Assembly (NCBI GenBank): GCA_933228675.1
Contig: OW121743.1
Location: forward strand, 92,443,998 to 92,507,997
Origin: Stomorhina lunata
Lineage: Eukaryota; Arthropoda; Insecta; Diptera; Rhiniidae
Reading direction: 5' to 3'
Length of the DNA stretch: 64,000 nt
Translations under genes and position numbers: made by a program
Shown here: positions 47,293 to 57,980 of the stretch, piece by piece
How positions within the stretch are numbered: the first letter of the stretch is position 1
Layout of the letters: each line of letters opens with the position of its first letter
The notes under the pieces: model-generated
What the model saw: the letters and a program-made list of their open reading frames with translations, nothing else
The model's database searches: none
What the model was told of the DNA's origin: nothing

Positions 47293-48342
47293 ATGGATCA
47301 ATCTCGTGATACTGAAGATACTGCCGAGTCCATAAACGAGAATGAGGAGGGAGAATTTTCTTCTAACCAGATGGTGCCTGCATATATGAATGCCATATTG
47401 CGTCGCCAATATCTTAAAGAAATGGTTAAGAGTCTACCAGCTGCTTTACAAAATCGAATCACTGCTTTAAAAAATATTCAATTGGAACATTTAAAACTTG
47501 AAGCTGAGTTCTTTGATGAAGTTTACAAATTGGAAAAGAAGTACCAAGAGAAATATCAACCTTTGTTCGAAAAGAGAAAAACTATTGTTATCGGTGAGGT
47601 GGAACCACAGAAAGTGGAGCCCAACTGGAAGCCTGAGCCAGTTGATGAAAACAACAAAAACGTACCTGATTTTAGTAAGTTGTTGACAAGGGTCAAGGAA
47701 ATTCCGGAAGACACTAAGGGCATTCCAAATTTCTGGTTGACTATTTTCCGTAACACCGAAATTTTATCGGAAATGGTGCAGGAGCATGATGAACCTGTTT
47801 TACAAAAACTCACTGACATCACTATTAAATACGATGACGAGCATTCTTTTACATTGAAATTCCACTTTGATAAAAACGACTACTTTACCAACAGTGTTCT
47901 TACCAAGCAATATTTCTTGAAATTTTCTCTAGATGAGGATAATCCCTTCTGCTTTGAGGGTCCTGATATTTACAAATGTAAGGGTTGCAACATTAATTGG
48001 GAAAAGAAAATGAACTTGACAGTAAAGACCATCAGGAAGAAGCAAAAACATAAGGAACGTGGCGCTGTTAGAACTATCTTTAAGCAAGTGCCCAATGATT
48101 CATTCTTCAACTTTTTCAATCCACCAGAGGTGCCAGAGGATAAGGAGGAAATCGATGAAGATTCTCAATTCATTTTGGATAACGATTTTGAAATCGGTCA
48201 TTTCTTGCGTGCAAGAATCATTCCTAAAGCTGTTCTGTATTACACCGGTGATGTCATCGATGACGAAGACGAAGATGATGACTCCCTCAATGAAGAAGAT
48301 GAGAAAGAGGATGAAGAATCTGGCTCGAAGGACCATGATTAG
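47293..48342 (+). CDS. Nap1: nucleosome assembly protein 1 (intronless)
   Basis: A single 349-codon frame covering the whole NAP domain. The dimerisation helix region is MPAYMN-like (VPAYMNAILRRQYLKEMV) from about residue 29. The core includes GIPNFWLTIFRNTEILSEM and FHFDKNDYFTNSVLTKQY. The segment MNLTVKTIRKKQKHKERGAV at about 239-258 has a basic cluster that can serve as a nuclear signal, and DFEIGHFLRARIIPKAVLYY lies near 295-315. A short acidic tail (DDEDEDDDSLNEEDEKEDEE) follows. Nap1 chaperones H2A-H2B, assembles nucleosomes and shuttles between cytoplasm and nucleus. The tail ends at GSKDHD and is shorter than in typical fly Nap1 (about 370 residues), and the N-terminus is distinct. 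There are no introns, so it may be a retrocopy or a Nap1-like paralogue. AATAAA lies at 48,404. It sits between two theta GSTs. Confidence 0.93.
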   Translation: MDQSRDTEDTAESINENEEGEFSSNQMVPAYMNAILRRQYLKEMVKSLPAALQNRITALKNIQLEHLKLEAEFFDEVYKLEKKYQEKYQPLFEKRKTIVIGEVEPQKVEPNWKPEPVDENNKNVPDFSKLLTRVKEIPEDTKGIPNFWLTIFRNTEILSEMVQEHDEPVLQKLTDITIKYDDEHSFTLKFHFDKNDYFTNSVLTKQYFLKFSLDEDNPFCFEGPDIYKCKGCNINWEKKMNLTVKTIRKKQKHKERGAVRTIFKQVPNDSFFNFFNPPEVPEDKEEIDEDSQFILDNDFEIGHFLRARIIPKAVLYYTGDVIDDEDEDDDSLNEEDEKEDEESGSKDHD

Positions 48343-49740
48343 AATTGGGTAATTCTATTTAATGTATGAGAAATCCTAAGTATCCTGGAGAATTCTTGGG
48401 AAAAATAAAAATAAAGAAATTGAAACACAATGAGATAAGAGTTTGAAAAAAAAACAGTTTTTTTTTTATTAAGAAAGCAAGAGATGCTTATCTTTTGGAA
48501 GTTTAGTTTGAAAAGAAAGTTATGTTTTAATTTTTATGCTTTAGGCTTGTTTCGAACATCTTTTTAATGGTTTTTACTATACCCTTCGCCGATATTGGTC
48601 TGGGGCACATCTATTGACTCAGAATTACTTTCAGAGTCGATTTAACGTTGACCATCCGTAAATCAGGTCGGCTGGCCGTCCATGTAAACTGGTAATCAAT
48701 TTATAAATTTGACATCTGATACTAGATCCTATTTAGCAAGAAAAATAAAAGACTAGCACTTACTTGTTTTTCGTTAACTTTAACATTACAAAACTTAACT
48801 AATGTTAACCAAGTGTTAACAATTTAATTTTAGTTTAGAGATTTTACTTACGTTACAAAATGAATAGCGTTGTTCTAATGTTTACAAAGTTAAAGCTTTT
48901 TTACGAAAAAAGTACATACTTATGTATTTTATTGGAGTAAAAATTATTTATTTTTAAATTATCACAACATTTAACAGAACAAAATTAAAACTTACAAGTA
49001 GTAAAATCGACCTTTGATTTAAATGATCATATGTTTCCACTTTTATAAATGAGAAACAAAGAGATTTCCAGTTTAAGAGTACCGTTCCCATTAGCAAGCA
49101 AAATAAAATAAGTACAGTAGAATTTGGCCATTCCAAATTATCATACAATTTTATATGCTTTAGGACACCAAAAAGTAAAAGAATGGAGGGTTTGTAATTC
49201 CCATAATATTGACTTAAAAACCAAAAAGGATAACATATACATATATACGACCGATGTCCGTCCGTCTGTCCCTTGAACGCCAGTTCAATAAAATTTTACA
49301 AGAATATTCCTTTTTTCTTGTAATATGTTGATATTGAAATTGGGCGAAATCGGTTCACAAGTGTATTGAATTCTGCAATTCACTTTCATAATAAAATTAA
49401 CATGAAATTTGTTTTCGGAATGAAACCACTTTAAATTTTCAACGTGGAATTGAATTTGTATGTTTTTCTCTGTTTCTTCAATATTTAAATTATTGCTTGA
49501 ATTACTCAGTATCATAGTATAATAATACAAGTGATATCAAGAGCCCAGCTGATGAATTCGCCTGGAAATTTAACGAACAAAAATTTGACAAAATGTAAGC
49601 AAACCTACAAAACAACATGGGGTTTCATTTTGTCATGTTGTATTTGTTGTATTCTTACCACCACCTATGTGAATTCGCCTTGCTTAGTATTAATAATACT
49701 GTATTATTTGTTAAAATGAATTTCAAACTATTCCGGTCGA
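48343..49740. repeat. intergenic region with family A and B repeat fragments
   Basis: 48,566-48,720 is a partial family A copy (TACCCTTCGCCGATATTGG, GACTCAGAATTACTTTCAGA). 49,190-49,360 is a family B copy with GTCCGTCCGTCTGTCC. The short open frames here have no recognisable features. Confidence 0.55.
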
Positions 49741-49755
49741 TATTTATGTTTTTCG

Positions 49756-49865
49756 ATAGATACGTGTAAGCTATCACATATATTGACAGCTTACATGTAT
49801 CTATTGAATTAGTCTATATTGTATATAGACTAATTCGTCAAATACTTAACCTACTGTTAACAGTA
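49756..49865. other. three consecutive palindromes upstream of GstT copy 2
   Basis: Hairpin 1: 49,756-49,772 pairs with 49,788-49,804 (17 bp, one mismatch, 15-nt loop). Hairpin 2: 49,806-49,819 pairs with 49,823-49,836 (14 bp perfect, 3-nt loop). Palindrome 3: TACTGTTAACAGTA at 49,852-49,865 (14 bp, perfect, no loop). All lie within 110 bp, about 250 bp upstream of the GST start codon. Confidence 0.85.
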
Positions 49866-50105
49866 AATAAAACTTGGAGATTGTTTATCAATTAAAAAAA
49901 TGAGTAAAATATTTAAACAAATTGAATTAAAAGGCAGAGAATAGTACAACAATTTAGTTGTACTCTTGATTTAATAAAGGTAAGATCGTTTGTAATGAAA
50001 CTTTAGACCATTATTTTTGTTTACCATAAAATTATTTAATAATCAACTAAAACTTATTTTTATTTACATATTTCTTTTTAGTGAAATTTGCACGATCACG
50101 GGAAA

Positions 50106-51895
50106 ATGTCGTTGGCCTACTACTACGATTTAATGTCACAGCCTTCTAGGGCCTTGTATATAATATTGAAAATGAGTGGTGTACAATTTGAAGATTGTCC
50201 AGTAAGATTAAGAAATGGTAAGTATCTATGCAAAAATAAAAATGTCTTAGATAAAAAAATTGATGTACACCAGAGTTGTAAAAATTTATTAGAATATTTA
50301 AATTTTAACTTAGACTCATTTAGTTATAAATATATTTTTTCCGACTTAATCATTTAGCACATTTGTGAAAATACAGTCACAAATCGAAAAACATAATAAT
50401 GACAAAGCTTTTCTATGAATTACTTTTAATTAAATCGCTATTAAGAAAAAATAAAATCAGTTTTGTATAACCCAGTTTTTTAAACAAATATTCTAATTTT
50501 AAAATAAGCATCAAAAATGTTTAATTTTAAAGTCTCGCTAGCGAAAACAAATTGTAATCCGATTTAATTAAATGAGCAAAGGTTAATATTTTGTGGTGCT
50601 ATGTTTAAATATTGTCATTTTCGAATTGTGTCCCTATTCTTACAAATGAGCAATTTAATCTTATCATTAACATATCCTTTTTATACCCACCATCAAAAAG
50701 AATTGTGATTGTCATTCCGTTTGTAATTTCTTCAATATTGGCTTAAAAATCAAAAAGGTTACCCTGGATCCATATAAGACGGACGAGCGATGCCCATCAA
50801 TCCGTCCGTCTGCCCGTCTGTTGAAAACATGATATGGCCTTTCGTTTAGAATGGAGTTAGTTCAACAAAATTTGGCAATAATTTTTCTTATTTCTTGGAA
50901 AATGTTGATATTCAATGAAATCGGTTCACATTTGATTATAGCTAGAATGGTAGAATTTAGTACTGGTCAGTTTTTTATATTTATCAAACAGTGTGTAATA
51001 TTTTCGGTTTACATTTAATAGCCTTCATATAAAAAACACTGCCGAAAACCTCAAAAATTCCGCGAAAGCCAGTTAAACCACTAAATTCTGCACAAAATAG
51101 CTTTTGGTGGTAGGTATACGAGTATAAGATTCGGCATAGCCGAATATTTTCATCATAAAAATCTATAACGTATTTTTTTTTGTATTTTTTTAAGGTGAAC
51201 ATTTGACTGAGGATTACAAAACAAACATTAATCGTTTCCAAAAAGTTCCTTGTATTATTGACGATGGCTTTAAGTTAGCTGAAAGTATAGCAATATTAAG
51301 GTAAGAAATCGGGATAAAACAGCAAAAATTCATTTTTATACAAATTTTCAATTTATTTTAGATATCTAAGCTCCAAAGGAAAAATACCTGAATATCTGTA
51401 CCCCAAGTATTTTGTTGATCAAGCTCGTGTAGATGAATTTTTAGAATGGCAACATATAACTTTGCGTGTCACTTGTGCTTTATATTTTCGCACGGTTTGG
51501 CTGGAGCCATTATTGTCCGGAAAAAAACCATCACAAGAAAAAATTGAAAATCTTAAAAGCCATATGGAAATGAATCTGGCTATAGTTGAAAATGTTTGGT
51601 TAGAGAATTCGGACTTTTTGTGCGGCAAACACATGACCGTTGCCGATGTTTTCGCAGCTTGCGAAATTGAACAAACCAGTAAGTACAGAGTAAATTGCTT
51701 TAAATATTGTCAAACAGATGAACATATATACTTTGAATACTTTTTTTAGGAATGGCCGATTATGATGTACGTGTAAAACATCCTAAAATAAGAGCTTGGT
51801 TGAAGAGAGTTCGTGCTGCATGTAATCCGCATTACGATCATGCTCATCAATTTGTGTATAAAATATCTGGAACTGCACCTCATGCAAAATTGTAA
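50106..51895 (+). CDS. GstT: theta-class glutathione S-transferase (copy 2)
   Basis: Four exons: 50,106-50,217, 51,195-51,300, 51,362-51,678 and 51,750-51,895. They sum to 681 nt, 226 residues, normal for the class. It starts MSLAYYYDLMSQPSRAL with catalytic Ser11, the family position. The glutathione site has KVPCIIDDG and ESIAILRYL. The C-terminal domain includes RARVDEFLEWQH-like QARVDEFLEWQHITLR and MTVADVFAACEIEQT, and it ends in VYKISGTAPHAKL. Activity is glutathione conjugation or peroxidase toward small electrophiles in the cytosol. Intron 1 (50,218-51,194) is long because it contains a family B repeat at 50,683-51,155; the other introns are 61 and 71 bp. AATAAA lies at 51,958. It is a paralogue of the minus-strand GST at 45.7 kb, with Nap1 between them. 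Confidence 0.95.
50683..51155 (+). repeat. family B dispersed repeat inside GstT intron 1
   Basis: Runs from TATACCCACCATCAAAAAGA to AAGATTCGGCATAGCCGAAT. It is the opposite orientation to 35,570-36,765 and includes GTCCGTCTGCCCGTCTG. Its right end lies about 40 bp before the splice acceptor of exon 2. Confidence 0.65.
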
Positions 51896-54182
51896 TAAAT
51901 AGCTTTTCTATGTTTATGTTAATTAATGCTCTTATACAAACCTTACACTTTTTTTTAAATAAAACGATATTTTTTATAGATCTATGTGTAGCTTATTGTT
52001 TGAAAGACTTTTTATTAAAAACGGCCTTTTGGTTTCCGATTTATAGCGTTTTTAAAATTTATAGCATTTTTAAAAAATTTTGCAGTCTGGCAACTCTGTA
52101 CATTCTATCAAATAGCGCCATCTATTGAGAATCATTTTTGAAAATAAAATTTCAAATTTGGAAAACAATAGATGGCGCTTTCAGAAGCACCTAAACAGCA
52201 TTGCCAGATATGAAAAATTTCCTATTTCTAAAGAGGCATTGCCAGGTGTAAATTTTTTTGTTTTTTTTAACGTTTTCTGACCATTTAAACGGGAATTCAA
52301 AGGTTATAGTTATTTTTATTTTTAAGTACTTACCATTGCTTTTATGTAAATTGCTTTAATACTTACTTTTGTTTCAAAACTTTTGTATATGGTTAATCTT
52401 CCAAAGTACTGGCCAATAAACTTATTAATTTTTAAATCTAATAAAGGATTTAAGGAATTTAATAGTTATTCTTAAGATTGAGATAAAAATAAAATAATGA
52501 AATTTTGTTTGGACATGTTTTTAAGGGACATATGTATATTTATTTTTTGTTATTTTATTTTAAATGTTTCGGTGTTTCTTTTTCATTACATCAATGAATA
52601 TAATTTTGTATATGTTATATATTTCTTGTGTTGTTTGTTTTATAATTATATATACAACATAACATAGCATTAGTTATAATTATTAGATTGTTGTTTATAT
52701 TAACGTTTTTATATCCATATAAATTTTTACAAATTTTGGTCAAACATATTTTTTGTGAAAACTAATTTCTTTAAATACTATTTTGTATTGTTTTATAAAT
52801 CGGTCATCGTTTATCGGATTTTATTGAACATTTCGAAAACTAAGCTTGAGTTATAGATGATGTTTTTTCCGTCTTAAGATTTGTATTGTATTTTAATAAT
52901 TTAATATATTTGTAGTATATGTTTTTTTTTACAAATTACAATAAAATTATGATTTTAATACGCAATTATTTTCATTTTAAAGTGCCTGATTTTCACTTTG
53001 TTTTAAGCTTATATGTATTAAAAAAAAAACTAAACATAAATTAATTTAAAAAATCAAAAAATCAACAATCAGCATTGTACACATATGTACGTTATACATA
53101 TATTACATGTTTATAACTAAAATTCATAACTAACAAAACCTAATTTATCATTTGCCTTATAATATTATTTCAGATTTTTACGTTCAGAACATTCTTTCTT
53201 CAAAAAACTTAATTTACTTAAATAAATACACAAAAATAATTTACAATTAAAATAGCAACATAAGGTTTTCTTTGTAAAAAGTTGTAAATATAAACTTAAC
53301 ATTTCTATAGAAATGTATATTTTTGTATAGTAAAATATACAAAAAAAATACCTTTTTAAAATTATGCGTTGAACGTTTGATTATTTTTCAAAATATTTTC
53401 GATACAAGAAAAACCTTAACATAATTTTTTATAAATTTACAAACAATTTTGACTAAAATACAATATTTACAACATAAAATGTACAAAAAAAAATATGAAG
53501 GAAAGACATGGCTTGGTTATTCATTCCGAAAATGTTTTTAAATTTTTAAAAACGCCCTGTAGGTTTTTTTTTATCAAGTAGCGACATCTTGAGAAACGTT
53601 TTTTTTAATAAAAAAAAACTGCGTGATATTTTTCTATCTGTTAAGTTTTCAAGATATAGTTTTTCCAAATAAGCAGTAATATCACTAAGAATAGCCTATC
53701 TTTTTCGTTTAACAAGAAAAATAGAGTACAGCTTTATCTTGGTCGTCTAAAAATTTCATTAGAACACTTACCATTATAGTAACTACAGAATCGACACCGA
53801 GAAGCACCAAAATAAACTTTGAGGACTTTACATCAAGGCCCACCAGCAAGAGAGCATTCTAAAATGATTGTGTGTTTTTGGTTTAACATGTGTAAGTGAA
53901 ATATTTAAGTTGCCGATGAACTGTAAATACAAATAAACAATGAGTTAAAAGTAGTATCGTGATATGAACACACATAAATTTCAGCATTGGTAACGCAGGA
54001 TGAATAGCTTCCTGTGTATTTGTTGTTGTTGTAGTTTTAACAAGATCTGAGCGTCATCAATCCGCTTCGTTAAAAGCAATTAAGACACTCAAATTTCTCA
54101 TTTGCAGATAAAAACACTCTCAATATCAATTAGGCTTTTCTCAAGTACAAATGGAAGAGTTAAAAATAAAAATATTCGAATT
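51896..54182. other. intergenic region downstream of GstT copy 2
   Basis: GST 3' UTR, then AT-rich DNA. 52,114-52,179 holds a 14-bp inverted repeat containing CTCF-like sites, listed separately. The rest, including the T-rich stretch at 52,400-53,600, shows no gene. Confidence 0.45.
52114..52179. promoter_or_regulatory. inverted pair of CTCF-like motifs
   Basis: AGCGCCATCTATTG (52,114-52,127) and its exact complement CAATAGATGGCGCT (52,166-52,179) are 38 bp apart. AGATGGCGCT resembles the core of the animal CTCF site (AGGTGGCGCT-like). CTGGCAACTCTG on the left and CATTGCCAG on the right extend an imperfect outer inverted repeat. It may be an insulator or simply a small inverted-repeat transposon. 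Confidence 0.4.
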
Positions 54183-54917
54183 ACACTGCTTGACAAAATT
54201 TGAAGAAAGTTGTGACCAAATGAATTTGACCCCTAATCCGTATGTAAAATTGTTCGAATATCGAATCCGAATATGAAGTTAAAATGGTCAATAGTAGAAC
54301 AGTTTTTGAGATATAGCAAAATTACTGTTTTTTTTGCGTTTTAAAAAAGGTGATATCACTTAATTGAAACTATTTTGGAACATAGTCTACCGACTTTCTT
54401 TTTCTTTCTTTTCGTTGAAATATAATAAAATTTTTGAAACAAGCACAGATCGTTTGTAAAATATAATCGAGAAATGATTGAGTTACAGAGGACTAAAGTT
54501 GAAATTGCAGAAAATTTGAGTGATCTTTTTATGTTTTGGTCTTTTTAGCTTAATTTCTTAAAACCAAACAATAATAAATCATTTTTCAAGTTTTATCACT
54601 TTATTTAAATTATTTTGGAAAGTTTCAACTTTTGTCCATTGTATCTTTGTTATTATTTGGCTTATCTTTACTTACGACCCATGGTTGTTTAAGTAATTTT
54701 ATTATATTCAGTTAAGAAAAAACAAAAACATAATCTGACAAATATTTCGGATGATATCTATATTTAGGTGACATCATCTTTTTCAAAAAATTGTTATTTT
54801 GGAATATGTATTTCGAAAACTGTTATACTTTTGAAAATTCAAATTCGGATTCAGCCGACAATTTTACATAAAGATTGGGTATCAGATTCGTTTGGTCGAA
54901 CAACATTTACGTAGTGT
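54183..54917. mobile_element. degenerate foldback element
   Basis: The outer ends ACACTGC and GTAGTGT and arms of about 170 bp are imperfect inverted copies. Paired phrases include ATGTAAAATTGT and AATCCGAAT on the left with their complements near 54,840-54,880. There is no open frame. The ends resemble the ACACTATGCAACAAAATT terminus at 24,743. Confidence 0.55.
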
Positions 54918-56998
54918 TATATAAATGTCTTTAACAATTTCTAATTACCAATTGATTACGATTACTAATCTGTTTTACTAAAGATTACAGAAAATAGTCA
55001 AAAGTAATCAAAAAATAATCCGATTACTTTTAAAGATTACATTTGATTATCTTAGATTATTTTTTTAGTAATATTAAATAAGATTTTAATGTAATCAAAA
55101 AAAAAATCCTAAATACTGAGAATTTTAAGTTTATTTTTTGCATACAAAATAACAACTATAATCAATTTGCCAAATTTCGAGATAATCGGTTCACATTTGA
55201 CCCTAGCTCTCATATAAGTCCAAATGACGAAAACAGCTTAAGTATATAAGTTTTGAGAAATTGTTTTTTATGATGGCAAAATTTTGCAAATATTTGTACA
55301 GGAAATTATATAATTTCGGTTATTATATAATAATAATAATAATCGGTTATTATATAATTTGATTCGAGAGAAAAACTTTTCAAATCACAATGATTTATGT
55401 TCACACAAAAATAAAAAAGGTTTTTCATTCGAGTCGAATTACATAACAACCCACCTGAAGTGAGTGATTAGTAGACATACTTGCCAAGACAAAACTTTTA
55501 ATTTTCCTTAAAAAAAAACTAAAAAAAAACATACACAAAATATATAACATTGTAATAAAAGTCTCTCTATTTAAAAACTTATGTTGCTAACAAAAAATTA
55601 CTTTTTACAAATAAAATAAAAATAAAGCATTTACATACGATTCGTATGTGAATGAATGTAAATAATATTTATATGTTTAAAATAATAAAAAAATAAAATA
55701 AACTACTTTATACAAATTAGTTATAAAAACCTAATAGAACTATTTTAATTAAAGGGAGAGGGACAAAATGTTAATGGCGTGGCCAAAGGGGGGTAAGGGG
55801 TTTAAAAACAGTAAAGAATTTTTGGTCTCAAAAAATATTTTTTTAAATTAAAATAATTAAGTGCGCTTACATTTCTTAGTTACACTTTGTTGTTGTTTTT
55901 TTTTAATTCTTGTGTATATAACTTTGTTTTATAACTTTATAAATATTAATTGTATTTTTTTTTTGTTTTTGTATTTTTAAATATTGATTTGTGTAAATGA
56001 TTGCTAATACTACACATTTTTATACTTGATTTGTTTGTTTGTTTGTTGTACACATAAACAATTAAATTAAATAATTATATGTTGGATGTCTGCCCAAATT
56101 TAGTATTTTTTACATGTTGAAAAATTTGACAACAATGAATTTTTATTATATACTTAAAATAATTTATATATATTTTTTTGCTTATAAACTAATTGGTGTT
56201 TTGTTGGTTAATCAGAAGAATAAATTTATTTCTTTTCTCAAAATTCTATTCTTTTTGCTTTAGCTAGTTTTTTTATACACTTGTTGTTTAAATAGTTTTA
56301 AATAGGGCTTTGTTATAGAATAATAGTGAAAATGTTTAGTGATTGCATATTCACTACGCCACAGAGTTCTCAAAGAATTTATATACATATATAATAGACT
56401 GTCCCGATAAAGTACGGGGAATTTTTAATTCAGATACGCATACCCTTCAGTTTTTTCCTTTGATCCCAATAATTGAAATATGAAATATTTTTGCGATCGA
56501 ATAACGTTTACCAGTGTCGCCATGACGCCAACGTTTAAGGTTAAGGTCAATATAAAAGCCACATATATGTGTATGGATCAAACATATTTATTTATCATAA
56601 CTTTTATATTTAGTATTTTTTGAATCCTTCAGCTTTGTTTTGTTAAAATGTAATTATCTTTTATATTAGAAAATGATACATTATTATCAGGTCGGTTTCA
56701 AAAGTCATTTTTTAACCTTTCGAAAACTTTGTTTAACAAATATTACAAATTGCAATTGTCCCAACGGTGTTTTAATATATACAAATATAGAAATAAAATG
56801 TAAAAAATTTGAGGTCAATTTCTTGAACAATTTTGGCATACAAGCGATTAGAGTTGCCCATTTTCGTCAAAATGTAAATTGTTGATCATTACGTGGATAA
56901 ATACTTTATAAGTTTTACTTCTGTTGAATTTTAATAAAGCTATAAATTAAAACTATTGCTCAGTATATGGACAATGATTTTTTTTAAATTGGATAAGC
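54918..56998. other. AT-rich intergenic stretch with a family A fragment
   Basis: 55,140-55,330 matches family A (TCAATTTGCCAAATTTCGAG, CATATAAGTCCAAATGA). A 70-codon frame at 56,673-56,885 has an unusual Cys/Asn-rich start (TNITNCNCPNG), but I recognise no domain. Otherwise nothing is supportable. Confidence 0.45.
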
Positions 56999-57408
56999 TT
57001 AACCCTTTCTTTTACGGGCCAAAGGCCAAAGTTTGTATTTTTAATTCTTCATGGCGAAATCGCGATATTTAATTAATTTTGTAGAGAATTGCGAAAAAAA
57101 AGTTTAAAAGTAATTATTTAATGCCACAGTTTTGTTATATATTGAAAAACATAGACTATGACCAGACTGAGAACATATGACTATGACAGTTCGCTCTTAG
57201 TTTAGTTATAGTCTATGCTAAGAAACTTGATTTTAACCTTAAACAGACATGAAGACTAAAATGGCCCAAATATTTTTTATCTAAATTTTGTCTTATAAGG
57301 TTTTAGTTTTATTCAAAATTCTCTAAAAAATTCTTAAATTTCGTAATTTTGTCATGAACAGTTAAAACAACAAATTTTGATCTTTGACCTCGGGAAAGAA
57401 AGGGTTAA
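56999..57408. mobile_element. piggyBac-type MITE with TTAA target duplication
   Basis: TTAA|CCCTTTCTTT at 56,999-57,012 and AAAGAAAGGG|TTAA at 57,395-57,408. Perfect inverted tips begin CCCTTT inside TTAA duplications, the hallmark of piggyBac-superfamily insertions. The inverted similarity extends imperfectly to about 33 bp. An inner dyad (CATAGACTATGAC near 57,150 and GTTATAGTCTATG near 57,205) adds a second stem. The element is 402 bp without coding capacity. Confidence 0.8.
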
Positions 57409-57980
57409 TCTCATAAAATTTCGATAAAAAATTCAGCATACATTCTCCATATACTGGGTAATAATATGTATTAACAGTTTTGTTCATTTCGAATATAAGT
57501 AAGATTTACTAAGCATCTCCTCAAATTGTGACAAAAAAATTACATTTTCGCGAAATACGGCCATGTTAATATTACATATAACACAACGGAACAAATTTTT
57601 GTGGCACGTTCCTTCCGCTAAATTCGAAAATTATATGGGGTTTTTTCGAGTTGTATCTTACAAAGATCTATCAATTTGTTCTTGAAGTAATTTTTTTTGC
57701 CGAAGTGTTATGGTTCGGATCAAAAAGTCATATTGTGAATTCGGAAAAATTAAAATTCTTTTTTTAAACTCTGCGAAACGTTCATAATGATTGTACTCAA
57801 TAACAATTAACACTTTTTAACCATTATACAAAATTCAAGGATACGAAGTTGGGGGTGGATTTTGGTTTTGAATAAATAATTTTTAAATTTTTTGTTACCC
57901 AAATTTGCAAAATGTTTTGTTTCATTAAACAATATTTTTAAACATCAAGGAATTTAATTCCTCCAATTAATTATTAAAGT
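57409..57980. other. 3' flank/UTR region of the RhoGAP gene
   Basis: AT-rich DNA downstream (on the minus strand) of the RhoGAP stop codon. No separate gene is seen. Confidence 0.4.

Noticed and set aside
50218..50357. C-terminal extension of the first GST exon at 50.1 kb to 50,357
   Set aside because: This is intron read-through after the G|GTAAGT donor at 50,217.
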